Below are positions 26,357 to 34,860 of a stretch of DNA of 37,556 nt, one piece after another; within the stretch, counting starts at the first letter, position 1, and each line of letters begins with the position of its first letter. This DNA comes from Burkholderiaceae bacterium (lineage in GTDB: Bacteria > Pseudomonadota > Gammaproteobacteria > Burkholderiales > Burkholderiaceae_C), in NCBI GenBank assembly GCA_018780645.1, contig JADMJJ010000068.1, forward strand, positions 1-37,556, written 5' to 3'. Below the pieces are notes generated by a model. That model did not search any database, was not told the origin of the DNA, and saw only the letters and a program-made list of their open reading frames with translations. The translations under genes and the position numbers were made by a program.

Positions 26357-27811
26357 ATGGATTACGCCCTCTTGATGGCCGCCTTCGCCCAAACCGGCGC
26401 ACAGCCTGGCTGGTCTGGCCAGCGCCTGCTGCACGAATGCCTGCGCCAGGCGATACGCGAGGGCACCTTGGCCGGCGGCACGCGGCTGCTGGCCAGCCGC
26501 GCGCTGGCCCGCGAACTGGGCGTGGCGCGCAACAGCGTGCTCTATGCCTACGAGCAGTTGGCCACAGAGGGCTTTGTCAGCTCGGACCGGCGCGGCACCA
26601 AGGTCAGCTTCAAGGCCGCGTCGGCGCTGCTTCCGGAGCCGTCGCAGACCTTGCGCACCGGCCTGTCCAACCGCGCCCAGAGCCTGGCCAGCCTGCCGGT
26701 GGCGCCCGAGCTGTCGGCCGCCTTCGCGCCCGGCGTGCCGGCCCTGGCCGAGTTTCCGCAGACCTTGTGGCGCCGCCTGCTGGAGCGCAGCTGGCGTGGC
26801 TTGAGCGCGGCCCAGCTTAACTATGGCGAGGCGGCCGGCGAGTCCACGCTGCGCAGCGCCATTGCCGACCATCTGCGCGCCGCACGCGGCGTGGTCTGCG
26901 ATGCCAGCCAGGTCTTCATCACCGATGGCACGCAAAGCAGCCTGGATCTGTGCGCCCGCGCCTTTGCCGACGCTGGTGACCGGGTCTGGATGGAGAACCC
27001 CGGCTACGGCGGCGCGCTGGCCGCCTGGCGCGCGGCACAGCTGAGCGTGGCCGGCATCCCGGTCGATGGCGGCGGCATCGCCCCCACGGCCGCCGATTGG
27101 CGCCGCCAGCCACCGAAGCTGATCTATCTGACGCCCTCGCACCAGTACCCGACCGGTGCAGTGCTGGGCCTGGAGCGCCGGCTGGCGCTGATTCGCCAGG
27201 CCACCGCGGCCGGGGCGCTGATCATCGAGGACGACTACGACAGCGAGTTCCGCCACGACGGTCCGCCGCTGGCAGCCCTGCAGGGCCTGACGCCCGATGC
27301 GCCGGTGGTCTACCTGGGCACCTTCAGCAAGACGCTGTTTCCGGCGCTGCGCATCGGCTTTGTAGTCGCGCCTGCCGCCCTGGCTCCGGCGCTGGCCGCC
27401 TTGCTGTCTCGCTCGCTGCCACGCGGCCGCGCCGCCGACCAGCTGGCCCTGGCCGAGTTCCTGCGCAATGGTCACTTCAGCCTGCACCTGCGCCGCATGC
27501 GCCGGCTCTACCGCCAGCGACGCGATGCACTGGTCGAGGCGTTGGAGTCACGCCTGGCCGACGTGGCGAGCGTCCATGGCGCCAGCGCCGGCATGCACCT
27601 GGCACTGCGCTTCCACGATGAGCTGCGGCTGGACGACGCCCGCATCAGCTCACTGGCCCTGCGTCAGGGCATCGTCGCCCCGGCGCTGAGTCAGCATTCG
27701 GTCGGCGGCCGAGCCCATGGCTGGCGCGGGCTGATGTTGGGGTACGCGCAGGTGCCGGTGGAGCAGATGGGGGTGCTTGTTGAGCGGCTGGAAGCGCCGA
27801 TCAGATCATAG
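26357..27811 (+). CDS. MocR-family (GntR-aminotransferase) transcriptional regulator
   Basis: A 484-residue fusion of a winged-helix GntR domain and a fold-type I aminotransferase-like domain. Residues 17-85 hold the DNA-binding part (LLASRALARELGVARNSVLYAYEQLATEGFV), then a linker, and from about 120 the PLP-binding domain. The PLP Lys is Lys325 in YLGTFSKTLFPALRIGF. Other conserved parts are DDYDSEFRHDG and YLTPSHQYPTGAVL. Such proteins use PLP or an amino acid-PLP adduct as signal and usually control genes of B6 or amino acid metabolism next to them. The likely target is the divergent flavoprotein gene. The ATG at 26357 has no ribosome-binding site and lies directly after the right operator arm, so the mRNA may have a very short leader. 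Confidence 0.93.
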   Translation: MDYALLMAAFAQTGAQPGWSGQRLLHECLRQAIREGTLAGGTRLLASRALARELGVARNSVLYAYEQLATEGFVSSDRRGTKVSFKAASALLPEPSQTLRTGLSNRAQSLASLPVAPELSAAFAPGVPALAEFPQTLWRRLLERSWRGLSAAQLNYGEAAGESTLRSAIADHLRAARGVVCDASQVFITDGTQSSLDLCARAFADAGDRVWMENPGYGGALAAWRAAQLSVAGIPVDGGGIAPTAADWRRQPPKLIYLTPSHQYPTGAVLGLERRLALIRQATAAGALIIEDDYDSEFRHDGPPLAALQGLTPDAPVVYLGTFSKTLFPALRIGFVVAPAALAPALAALLSRSLPRGRAADQLALAEFLRNGHFSLHLRRMRRLYRQRRDALVEALESRLADVASVHGASAGMHLALRFHDELRLDDARISSLALRQGIVAPALSQHSVGGRAHGWRGLMLGYAQVPVEQMGVLVERLEAPIRS

Positions 27812-28161
27812 TGGGTGGCGGCACAGGCACAGCCCCGCCAGCCGCCGGGCTTCAGTGCGGGGGTCTTCGACTACCTTGCGGTGCTCGCGACTTGGGCCGG
27901 GCGCAAAACTCGGACCGTTCGCTACGCTCACTCACCTCGGACAATCGCGCCCAGCTAGATTTGGAATCGCGCGCCAAGGCGCGCTGGCCCAAGCCACTCC
28001 GCTCCTCAGCCCCGCACAGGCGCCCGGCATCTGGCGGGACTGCGCCTGCGCGGAACCAGGGTGGCGGGGCAAGAGTGGTGTGCCACCGACGGTGCCTGCA
28101 TTGCGAGCCGGTGGCGACGGCACCCCTTATGCGGCGCCGAGCAGCGCAGCGGCCTGAGGTT

Positions 28162-28184
28162 GCCCATCGCTCCGGGCGATGGGC
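28162..28184. other. 9-bp perfect hairpin
   Basis: GCCCATCGC and GCGATGGGC pair around the loop TCCGG. It lies inside the long inverted repeat. No U-tract follows, so it is not a typical terminator. Confidence 0.6.
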
Positions 28185-28300
28185 CGAGCGTCTTTGTTCG
28201 AGCACCGACCACAGGCAGCTGCCAAAGGCAGATGCCGGCCCCGCAGGGGGTGGGAGGGCGAGTTAGGCGCGCAGCCTCAGGACGTAAGCAGCGCAGGGAA

Positions 28301-28319
28301 CTTGGCCCGCAGGGCCAAG
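28301..28319. other. 8-bp perfect hairpin
   Basis: CTTGGCCC and GGGCCAAG pair around the loop GCA, inside the long inverted repeat and about 50 bases from the acnB terminator. Confidence 0.6.
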
Positions 28320-28370
28320 CGCCGCATTCGGGGTGACGGCGACGCCGGCTCGCAATGCGCGACCAAAGTA

Positions 28371-28398
28371 AAAGGCCCCACCGTCACCGGCAGGGCCT
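28371..28398 (-). terminator. Candidate acnB terminator
   Basis: On the minus strand AGGCCC pairs with GGGCCT around a GC-rich 14-base loop, followed by TTTTACTTT. It lies about 30 bases after the acnB stop. The U-tract is interrupted, so efficiency is uncertain. Confidence 0.6.
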
Positions 28399-28426
28399 CA
28401 CGCTCAGATCAAACAGTGCTGATAGA

Positions 28427-31024
28427 TCAGGCGCTCACAGTCGCCGCAGCGTCGCTGAATTCCTCGATCTTGTCGAAGTTCAGGTACTGGTAGATCTTGC
28501 TGCTGTCGGCGGTGAGCACGCCCATGCCGGCCAGGTACTCTTCCTTGGTCGGGATCTTGCCCAGGCGGGAGCAGATCGCGGCCAGTTCGGCGGAGCCCAG
28601 ATAGACGTTGGAGTTCTTGCCCAGGCGGTTCGGGAAGTTGCGCGTGCTGGTGGAGAACACGGTGGCACCTTCCTTGACCTGCGCCTGATTGCCCATGCAC
28701 AGGCTGCAGCCGGGCATCTCCATGCGGGCACCGGCATTGCCGAGCACGCCGTAGTGGCCTTCGTCGCTGAGCTTCTTGGCGTCCATCTTGGTCGGCGGAG
28801 CGACCCACAGCTTGACCGGGATGTCGCGCTTGCCTTCGAGCAGCTTGCTGGCGGCGCGGAAGTGGCCGATATTGGTCATGCAGGAGCCGATGAAGACCTC
28901 ATCGATCACCGCGCCGGCCACGTCGGACAGCATCTTCACGTCGTCCGGGTCGTTGGGGCAGGCGACGATGGGCTCATGGATGTCGGCCAGGTCGATCTCG
29001 ATCACGGCGGCGTAGTCGGCGTCGGCATCGCCCTTCAGCAGCTGCGGATTGGCCAGCCAGGCTTCCTGGGCGGCGATGCGGCGCTGCAGGGTGCGCGGGT
29101 CGGCATAGCCCTCGGAAATCATCCACTTCATCAAGGTGATGTTGCTGTTGATGTATTCCTTGATCGGCTCGGGGTTCAGGTGCACCGTGCAGCCGGCGGC
29201 CGAGCGCTCGGCCGAGGCGTCGCTCAGCTCGAACGCCTGCTCCACCTTCAGGTCCGGCAGGCCTTCGATCTCGAGGATGCGGCCCGAGAAGATGTTCTTC
29301 TTGCCCTTCTTCTCGACCGTCAGCAGGCCGGCCTTGATCGCGTACAGCGGGATTGCGTTGACCAGGTCACGCAGGGTCACGCCGGGCTGCATGCTGCCCT
29401 TGAAGCGCACCAGCACCGACTCGGGCATGTCCAGCGGCATCACGCCGGTGGCCGCGGCGAAGGCCACAAGACCTGACCCCGCCGGGAAGCTGATGCCGAT
29501 CGGGAAGCGGGTGTGGCTGTCGCCGCCGGTGCCCACCGTGTCGGGCAGCAGCAGGCGGTTCAGCCAGCTGTGGATCACGCCGTCACCAGGGCGCAGCGAC
29601 ACGCCACCGCGCGTGCTGATGAACTCGGGCAGCTCGTGGTGCATCTTCACATCGACCGGCTTCGGATAGGCGGCGGTGTGGCAGAAGGACTGCATCACCA
29701 GGTCGGCGCTGAAGCCCAGGCAGGCCAGGTCCTTCAGCTCGTCGCGGGTCATCGGGCCGGTGGTGTCCTGCGAACCGACCGAGGTCATGCGCGGCTCGCA
29801 ATAGGTGCCCGGGCGCACGCCCTGCTGCTCACCGGCGACGACCGGCAGACCGCAGGCGCGGCCGACCATCTTCTGGGCCAGCGAATAGCCCTTCTTGGTG
29901 TCGGCCGGGTTCTGCGGCAGACGGAACAGCGTCGAGGCGGGCAGGCCCAGCGCCTCGCGGGCCTTGGCGGTGAGGCCGCGGCCGATGATCAGCGGAATGC
30001 GGCCGCCGGCGCGCACCTCGTCGAACAGCACATCGCTCTTCACGGTGAACTCGGCGATGACCTTGCCATCCTTGAGGGCCTTGCCCTCATAGGGGCGCAG
30101 CTCGACCACGTCGCCCATATTCATCTGGCTGACGTCCAGCTCGATCGGCAGGGCGCCCGAGTCTTCCATCGTGTTGTAGAAGATCGGGGCGATCTTGCTG
30201 CCCAGGCAGACGCCGCCGAAGCGCTTGTTCGGCACGAAGGGGATGTCTTCGCCGGTGAACCACAGCACCGAGTTGGTGGCCGACTTGCGGCTGGAGCCGG
30301 TGCCGACCACGTCGCCCACGTAGGCGACCAGATTGCCGCGGGCGCGCAGGTCTTCGATGAACTTGACCGGGCCGCGCTTGCCGTCTTCCTCGGGCGTGAC
30401 GCCGGGGCGGGCGTTCTTGTGCATGGCCAGCGCGTGCATCGGGATGTCCGGGCGGCTCCAGGCGTCGGGCGCTGGCGACAGGTCGTCAGTGTTGATCTCG
30501 CCAGTGACCTTGAAGATGCTGACGGTGATCGACTTCGGCACCTCAGGACGCGAGGTGAACCACTCGGCGTCCGCCCAGCTCTGCAGCACGGCCTTGGCGT
30601 GGACATTGCCCTGGTCGGCCTTGGCCTTGACGTCGTGGAACTGGTCGAACATCAAGAGCGTCTTCTTCAGCGCTTCGGCGGCGACGGCGGCCACGGCCGT
30701 GTCGTCCAGCAGCTCGATCAGCGGATGGATGTTGTAGCCGCCCAGCATCGTGCCCAGCAGCTCGGTGGCCTTGGCGGGGCTGATCAACGCGCACTTTTCG
30801 GTGCCATGGGCCACGGCGGCCAGATAGCTGGCCTTGACCTTGGCGGCATCGTCCACGCCGGCGGGCACACGGTGGGTGATCAGCTCGACCAGGGTGGCCT
30901 CCTCGCCAGCGGGCGGGTTCTTCAGCAGCTCGATCAGCTCACCGGTCTGCTTGGCGGACAGGGGCAGGGGCGGGATGCCGAGCGCGGCGCGCTCGGCGAC
31001 ATGTTGGCGATAGGCTTGAAGCAT
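28427..31024 (-). CDS. acnB: Aconitate hydratase B / 2-methylisocitrate dehydratase
   Basis: An 865-residue [4Fe-4S] enzyme that isomerises citrate to isocitrate in the TCA cycle and can act in the methylcitrate cycle. It has the AcnB domain order: an N-terminal HEAT-like domain ([35 protein letters not shown]), then the swivel domain ([22 protein letters not shown]), then the catalytic domains. The cluster ligands are Cys715 ([11 protein letters not shown]), Cys773 and Cys776 (PGCSLCMGN). [13 protein letters not shown] is typical of the active site. The length equals that of E. coli AcnB. The ATG at 31024 has GGAG six bases upstream. It lies 51 bases after the vapC stop on the same strand, so its promoter is inside or above the TA module. 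A terminator follows it. Confidence 0.97.
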   Translation of the reverse strand: MLQAYRQHVAERAALGIPPLPLSAKQTGELIELLKNPPAGEEATLVELITHRVPAGVDDAAKVKASYLAAVAHGTEKCALISPAKATELLGTMLGGYNIHPLIELLDDTAVAAVAAEALKKTLLMFDQFHDVKAKADQGNVHAKAVLQSWADAEWFTSRPEVPKSITVSIFKVTGEINTDDLSPAPDAWSRPDIPMHALAMHKNARPGVTPEEDGKRGPVKFIEDLRARGNLVAYVGDVVGTGSSRKSATNSVLWFTGEDIPFVPNKRFGGVCLGSKIAPIFYNTMEDSGALPIELDVSQMNMGDVVELRPYEGKALKDGKVIAEFTVKSDVLFDEVRAGGRIPLIIGRGLTAKAREALGLPASTLFRLPQNPADTKKGYSLAQKMVGRACGLPVVAGEQQGVRPGTYCEPRMTSVGSQDTTGPMTRDELKDLACLGFSADLVMQSFCHTAAYPKPVDVKMHHELPEFISTRGGVSLRPGDGVIHSWLNRLLLPDTVGTGGDSHTRFPIGISFPAGSGLVAFAAATGVMPLDMPESVLVRFKGSMQPGVTLRDLVNAIPLYAIKAGLLTVEKKGKKNIFSGRILEIEGLPDLKVEQAFELSDASAERSAAGCTVHLNPEPIKEYINSNITLMKWMISEGYADPRTLQRRIAAQEAWLANPQLLKGDADADYAAVIEIDLADIHEPIVACPNDPDDVKMLSDVAGAVIDEVFIGSCMTNIGHFRAASKLLEGKRDIPVKLWVAPPTKMDAKKLSDEGHYGVLGNAGARMEMPGCSLCMGNQAQVKEGATVFSTSTRNFPNRLGKNSNVYLGSAELAAICSRLGKIPTKEEYLAGMGVLTADSSKIYQYLNFDKIEEFSDAAATVSA

Positions 31025-31075
31025 GGGGTTCTCCGTTGGGTGAGGCTGGTCGGGGGTAGGGTGCGGGCCGCTTTT

Positions 31076-31480
31076 TCAGTCAAGCTTGGGCTTGAGCAGC
31101 TTGAGGCCCTTGAAGTAATCGCGAAAAAAACCTTCATCGCTGGTGATCAGGCCGCTGCACTGCAGCAGCGCGTGGGCGCCAACGATGAAATCGGGAACTG
31201 TGCGCTCACGGTGGCCACCGCGGGAGCGGTAGCGGCGCTGCATCTCGCCGGCGCGGATGGCGGCCTTCTGCTCGACGGCGCTGTAGCTGATGCCCATGTC
31301 TTCGAGCACCTGCATGGCCTGGTCGCCGTCCTGCAGCGAGGAGCAGACCTCGGACACGACCACGTCGCAGACGACGACGGGCCCGTGGCTCAAGGCCTCG
31401 CGCAGCGCGGCCTCGGCCAGGTCGGCGCGCTCGCTATTGCTGAGCAGGTCCACGAGCACCGAGGAGTCGATGGCGATCAT
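31076..31480 (-). CDS. vapC: PIN-domain ribonuclease toxin (VapC type)
   Basis: A 134-residue PIN-domain protein, the likely toxin of a type II toxin-antitoxin pair; VapC toxins cleave specific RNAs. The acidic metal-binding residues are in place: Asp5 (IAIDSSVLVDLL), Glu44 (VSEV), Asp97 (VPDFIVGAHAL) and Asp115 (LITSDEGFF). The length is normal for the family. It starts six bases after the stop of the antitoxin gene on the same strand, the usual antitoxin-first order. It sits between a secreted hypothetical gene and acnB within the TCA gene cluster, which suggests a later insertion. The target RNA is unknown. Confidence 0.9.
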   Translation of the reverse strand: MIAIDSSVLVDLLSNSERADLAEAALREALSHGPVVVCDVVVSEVCSSLQDGDQAMQVLEDMGISYSAVEQKAAIRAGEMQRRYRSRGGHRERTVPDFIVGAHALLQCSGLITSDEGFFRDYFKGLKLLKPKLD

Positions 31481-31486
31481 GCAGGC

Positions 31487-31732
31487 TCAGGTCTCGACCG
31501 GATCGCCGGGGGCGCGGCCACGGATGGCGCGCATCGCGTCATCCACCGATGCAAAGCCATCGAGCTTGAACTTGCCGCGGGCGCGGGTGATCGCGTCGTC
31601 GACGTTCTTGCGCAGGATGATGCGGCCGCCGTCCAGCTCGACCTTGAGCGTCGTGCCCTTGGTCAGGCCCAGTGCATCACGCACCGCCTTGGGCAGGGTG
31701 ATCTGGCCGCGTTCGGCAACGGTGGCTTCCAT
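31487..31732 (-). CDS. vapB: AbrB/MazE-type antitoxin (VapB)
   Basis: An 81-residue protein with a swapped-hairpin AbrB DNA-binding domain: MEATVAERGQITLPKAVRDALGLTKGTTLKVELDGGRIILRK. The C-terminal 35 residues (DDAITRARGKFKLDGFASVDDAMRAIRG) would wrap around and block the toxin. It is the first gene of the pair and likely represses its own promoter. The ATG at 31732 has GGAG six bases upstream. A perfect inverted repeat with a promoter-like -10 in its middle stands about 25 bases upstream of the start codon. Confidence 0.9.
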   Translation of the reverse strand: MEATVAERGQITLPKAVRDALGLTKGTTLKVELDGGRIILRKNVDDAITRARGKFKLDGFASVDDAMRAIRGRAPGDPVET

Positions 31733-31755
31733 GGTTCACTCCAGTATGGCGCGAG

Positions 31756-31797
31756 AAGTATGCATTGATTGTACATACTTTGTCGTCCATACCGCAA
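31756..31797 (-). promoter_or_regulatory. vapBC promoter with overlapping inverted-repeat operator
   Basis: AAGTATG (31756-31762) and CATACTT (31774-31780) form a perfect 7-bp inverted repeat with an 11-base spacer, centres 18 bases apart. On the minus strand TACAAT (31768-31773) in the spacer is a good -10, with TTGCGG (31792-31797) 18 bases upstream as -35. Binding here would block transcription, as expected for TA autoregulation. Confidence 0.7.
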
Positions 31798-31834
31798 TGT
31801 CGATCACGGGCGCGCCCCGGGGGCGCTCGGGCGT

Positions 31835-32497
31835 TCAGCGCGTCGGCGTGACCGCCGGCGTGCCAGCAGCCACCACCGGTGGTGCCTCGGGCGTGGCCGT
31901 GCCATCGGTGGACGTGCTGGTGACCATATTGGTGGTGGTCCGCGGACCTGCAGCTACGGTCGGACCGGTGACCGGCACGATGCCGATGCCTCCACCGGTG
32001 GGGTTGGCCGCGTTGGCTGCGATGGTGGCGCGTTGCTCCGAATGGGTGCAGCTGTCCACCATGCGCTGGCCGATGCGGCTGTTCATCAGCATCGACTTGG
32101 TCGGAATCTGCAGCCACATCATGCCGTTGCGCTTGTCCTCCAGGCGCACCGCGCCGGTGGTGGTGGGCTCCGGCGCCATCGTGAAAATCTGGTTCTTGAA
32201 CAGCACCTGGAACAGGCCGGCCCGCTGCGGATGCGGCACGACCTTGACGGTCTGATTGAACTCGCACTGGGCATCGCCGCGATTCACCCGCTCGGCGGCG
32301 GCGAGCTGGTCGGGGCTCAGGTTCTCGTCCTCGGCGGCTATCGCAACCGGAGCGGGTGCAACCGGGGCAGGCACCTTCTTGGCCGCTGGGCGGGGGCGCT
32401 GTTTTGGAGCCTCTTTGACGGCGGCCGCGGCCCAGGCCGTGTTCAGCTGCAGCGTCGCGAGCAGGGCGGCAAGCGCGATAAGAGTGGGTTTCGTCAT
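31835..32497 (-). CDS. Secreted hypothetical protein
   Basis: A 220-residue protein of unknown function. A signal peptide (MTKPTLIALAALLATLQLNTAWA) is followed by a Pro/Ala/Lys-rich linker to about 52. The compact core at about 57-155 contains LSPDQLAAAERVNRGDAQCEFNQ, VVPHPQRAGLFQVLFKNQIFTM and LEDKRNGMMWLQIPTKSMLMN; Cys78 and Cys150 could form a disulphide. The tail from about 160 is low-complexity Thr/Ala/Pro. The core looks conserved, the ends do not. The start at 32497 is chosen for the signal peptide; an upstream extension exists. It lies between the CoA-ester lyase and the TA module on the same strand. Confidence 0.7.
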   Translation of the reverse strand: MTKPTLIALAALLATLQLNTAWAAAAVKEAPKQRPRPAAKKVPAPVAPAPVAIAAEDENLSPDQLAAAERVNRGDAQCEFNQTVKVVPHPQRAGLFQVLFKNQIFTMAPEPTTTGAVRLEDKRNGMMWLQIPTKSMLMNSRIGQRMVDSCTHSEQRATIAANAANPTGGGIGIVPVTGPTVAAGPRTTTNMVTSTSTDGTATPEAPPVVAAGTPAVTPTR

Positions 32498-32578
32498 GAT
32501 GTGTCTGCGGGGGCAGTCTTGCGTTGGCTTGCCAACAATTGTGCGGGTGATTGGAAACCCTCTTGTGACGATTTGCAA

Positions 32579-33595
32579 TCAGGGCTTGCCATCGAAGTAG
32601 GCCACCCGCACCTCGGCCGGCAGCGGCTGGCCGGTACGATGGGCCCGCTCCAGCAACTGCCAGAAGTAGCGGAAGCTGGCACGGTCGTGCAGGGTGTCCT
32701 GGTTGCCGTGGCGGTGGCTGATAGGCGCCCACTGGGCAGCCTGGGCGGCCTGGATGATTTCGATCGCCTCGTCGATCTCGGCCGCGCTGGGCGCGAAGGC
32801 GTCGATGATGGGCTGGATCTGCGCCGGGTGGATGCTCCACATGCGCGTATAGCCGAACTCGCGCGAGGCCTTGGTGGCCGCGGCCTCGATCGCGTGCTTG
32901 TCCTTGAACTCTGTGACCACGCAGTGCGACGGCGTCTTGCCGCAGGCGTGGGCGGCGGCGGCGATCTCCAGCTTGGCGCGCACCACCAGCGGATGGGTGA
33001 ACTGGCCCTGGGCGCCCATCGCCGTCTTGGGGATGGCGCCGCGATGGGCGGACACAAAGTCCATCAAGCCGAAGGACAGCGACTGGAGGCGCGGCTCGGC
33101 GGCAATGGCCTGCACCTCGCGCAGGGCGCCGTGCGTCTCGATCAGCACATGTACGGGCAGGTCCTGGCCCTTGCCATGCACGCGGGTCGCATGGGCGATA
33201 TGTGCCAAGGCCTGCTGCACATCGGCGAGGCCCTGCGGTTTTGGCACCATCAGATAGGCCAGGCGGTCGCCGGTGCTTGAGACCAGCGTGTCGACATCGT
33301 CGGCAAAGGACTTGTGGTCCACCGGGTGGACGCGGGCGCCGACGCGGCCATGGACGTTGGCGGCGCTGCCCACCATCTCGGCCACCATGCGCACATGCTC
33401 GGCCTCGCCGCCGATCGGCGCGCCGTCCTCGCAGTCCAGCGTGATGTCGAATACCGGGCCCAGTTCGGCCTGCAGTTCCAGGCTCTTGCGCATGCGCACC
33501 TCGACGCCGCAGTAGTGATCGCACACCGGCAACTGGATGGCGGCGTCGCCGTCTTCGAACAGGGCGTCGCGGGGATGTAACGAGGTCGTGATCAC
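32579..33595 (-). CDS. HpcH/HpaI aldolase / citrate lyase-family CoA-ester lyase
   Basis: A 338-residue TIM-barrel enzyme of the CitE/malyl-CoA lyase family, which cleaves or forms acyl-CoA thioesters such as malyl-CoA or citramalyl-CoA with Mg2+. The visible residues are LDCEDGAP (about 54-60), Arg84 and Arg88 in HGRVGARVHP, the Mg ligands Glu153 (HVLIETHGAL) and Asp179 (GLMDFVSAHRG), and SIHPAQI near the C-terminus. The start is GTG at 33595, without a strong ribosome-binding site. In Burkholderiales a gene of this type typically sits beside mdh and acnB, so a role at the TCA or glyoxylate side is likely, but the exact substrate is unknown. A 15-bp hairpin separates it from mdh upstream. 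Confidence 0.88.
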   Translation of the reverse strand: MITTSLHPRDALFEDGDAAIQLPVCDHYCGVEVRMRKSLELQAELGPVFDITLDCEDGAPIGGEAEHVRMVAEMVGSAANVHGRVGARVHPVDHKSFADDVDTLVSSTGDRLAYLMVPKPQGLADVQQALAHIAHATRVHGKGQDLPVHVLIETHGALREVQAIAAEPRLQSLSFGLMDFVSAHRGAIPKTAMGAQGQFTHPLVVRAKLEIAAAAHACGKTPSHCVVTEFKDKHAIEAAATKASREFGYTRMWSIHPAQIQPIIDAFAPSAAEIDEAIEIIQAAQAAQWAPISHRHGNQDTLHDRASFRYFWQLLERAHRTGQPLPAEVRVAYFDGKP

Positions 33596-33616
33596 TTTTT
33601 TGCGAGTCCAGATGCG

Positions 33617-33650
33617 GCAAGAGCCGTCATGTTGCCATGACGGCTCTTGC
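33617..33650. other. 15-bp perfect hairpin between mdh and the lyase gene
   Basis: A stem of 15 perfect base pairs (33617-33631 with 33636-33650) encloses a 4-base loop. It begins 26 bases past the mdh stop and ends 22 bases before the lyase GTG. No U-tract follows on the minus strand, so it may instead protect the mdh 3' end or shape the lyase leader. The octamer GTTTAAAC adjoins it. Confidence 0.8.
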
Positions 33651-33675
33651 GTTTAAACAACAGAGAATCAGTGGA

Positions 33676-34662
33676 TCAGAGCAGGTGCTTCACGCCGTCC
33701 TGCTCGCCCTGCAGCTCCGCCAGGGTCTTGTTGATGCACTCTTGCGAGAAGGCATCGATCTCCAGGCCAGCCACGATCTTGTACTCGCCGCCCTCGCAGG
33801 TGACGGGGTAGCCGAACATGACTTCCTTCGGAATGCCGTATTCGCCGTTCGACGGGATGCCCATCGTCACCCACTTGCCGTTGGTGCCCAGGGCCCAGTC
33901 GCGCATATGGTCGATGGCGGCATTGGCGGCCGAGGCGGCCGAGGACAGGCCGCGCGCTTCGATGATGGCCGCGCCGCGCTTGCCGACGGTGGGCAGGAAC
34001 ACGTCCTTGTTCCAGACCTGGTCGTTGATCATGTCCTTGACCGAGGCGCCGTCGATGGTGGCGAAGCGGTAGTCGGCGTACATGGTGGGCGAGTGGTTGC
34101 CCCACACGGCCAGTTTCTTGATGCTCGCCACGGGCTTGCCGGTCTTGGCGGCGATCTGCGAGGCGGCGCGGTTGTGGTCCAGGCGCAGCATGGCGGTGAA
34201 GTTCTTGGCCGGCAGATCCGGGGCCGACTTCATCGCGATATAGGCATTGGTGTTGGCCGGGTTGCCGACCACCAGCACCTTGACGTTGCGCGAGGCCACG
34301 GCATTCAGTGCCTTGCCCTGGGCGGTGAAGATCTGGCCGTTGATGGCCAGCAGCTCGGCACGCTCCATGCCGGCCTTGCGGGGCATCGAACCGACCAGCA
34401 GCGCGTAGTCGGTGTCCTTGAACGCGGTCATCGGGTCGCTGTGTGCTTCCATGCCCACCAGCAGCGGGAAGGCGCAGTCTTCGAGCTCCATCATCACGCC
34501 CTTGAGCGCCTTTTGCGGGCCCTCGACCGGCACTTCCAGCAGTTGCAGGATGACAGGCTGGTCCTTGCCCAGCATTTCGCCGGAGGCGATGCGGAACAGC
34601 AGGGCGTAGCCGATCTGGCCAGCGGCACCGGTGACGGCGACGCGAACGGGTTTCTTGCTCAT
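33676..34662 (-). CDS. mdh: Malate dehydrogenase
   Basis: A 328-residue NAD-dependent enzyme that oxidises malate to oxaloacetate in the TCA cycle. It begins [32 protein letters not shown], the Rossmann dinucleotide loop. The substrate-binding arginines are in MPRKAGMER (Arg95, Arg101), and the catalytic Asp162-His190 pair is in RLDHNRA and [12 protein letters not shown]. The type is the cytosolic-like group usual in betaproteobacteria, longer than E. coli Mdh. The ATG at 34662 has AGGAG seven bases upstream; the frame extends further without conservation. It is divergent from gntR across 198 bases holding a 16-bp palindrome. Confidence 0.97.
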   Translation of the reverse strand: MSKKPVRVAVTGAAGQIGYALLFRIASGEMLGKDQPVILQLLEVPVEGPQKALKGVMMELEDCAFPLLVGMEAHSDPMTAFKDTDYALLVGSMPRKAGMERAELLAINGQIFTAQGKALNAVASRNVKVLVVGNPANTNAYIAMKSAPDLPAKNFTAMLRLDHNRAASQIAAKTGKPVASIKKLAVWGNHSPTMYADYRFATIDGASVKDMINDQVWNKDVFLPTVGKRGAAIIEARGLSSAASAANAAIDHMRDWALGTNGKWVTMGIPSNGEYGIPKEVMFGYPVTCEGGEYKIVAGLEIDAFSQECINKTLAELQGEQDGVKHLL

Positions 34663-34822
34663 GAGAAGGCTCCTAAAGCGTGGGGATGGAGAGAGGGAGG
34701 AACGGAAACAGCTTGAAATTGGGTGCAGGCATGGGTGGGCTTGTTCCAGGCCGGACAGCCCGCAAGTGTAGGGCAGACCAAGGGAGAACCCGAAGCGAAA
34801 AGCCTGAATCGGCTCAATCCTA

Positions 34823-34838
34823 TGTCTTATATAAGACA
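34823..34838. promoter_or_regulatory. Perfect 16-bp palindrome, candidate GntR operator
   Basis: TGTCTTATATAAGACA is fully symmetric and lies in the mdh-gntR intergenic region, 22 bases before the chosen gntR start. Its AT-rich centre also resembles a -10 element on both strands. GntR regulators of the HutC type commonly bind GT...AC palindromes of this size. Control of gntR itself and of mdh is the natural reading. Confidence 0.75.
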
Positions 34839-34860
34839 AAAAGGCCCGGCCTGTGGTGCA

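Larger units (their letters stand above)
28099..28356. repeat. Long imperfect inverted repeat bounding the intergenic element
   Basis: CATTGCGAGCCGG at 28099-28111 is the exact reverse complement of CCGGCTCGCAATG at 28344-28356. Further in, CACCCC at 28121-28126 matches GGGGTG at 28330-28335. The arms are about 28 bases with a mismatched middle and enclose about 200 bases. Confidence 0.7.
27812..28370. other. Gene-free, hairpin-rich intergenic stretch
   Basis: About 560 bases between the MocR gene and the acnB terminator. Short open frames on both strands overlap one another and have low-complexity Arg/Ala/Pro-rich translations, so none is called a gene. Strong hairpins stand at 27969-27984, 28162-28184 and 28301-28319, and a larger inverted repeat joins 28099-28126 to 28330-28356. 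The minus-strand frame around 27900-27950 reads EVSERSERSEF, a peptide string familiar from short hypothetical proteins annotated in intergenic repeats of related Burkholderiales. That similarity is recalled, not tested. A dispersed repeat or structured RNA is possible. Confidence 0.5.

Noticed and set aside
27811-28336. Several short open frames in the 27.8-28.4 kb gap
   Set aside because: They overlap each other on both strands, lack ribosome-binding sites and have low-complexity translations. The stretch is better described as non-coding with hairpins.
29513-31768. A 751-codon plus-strand frame antisense to acnB and the TA genes
   Set aside because: It runs across three well-supported minus-strand genes, has no recognisable domain and shows the low-complexity composition of a shadow frame.
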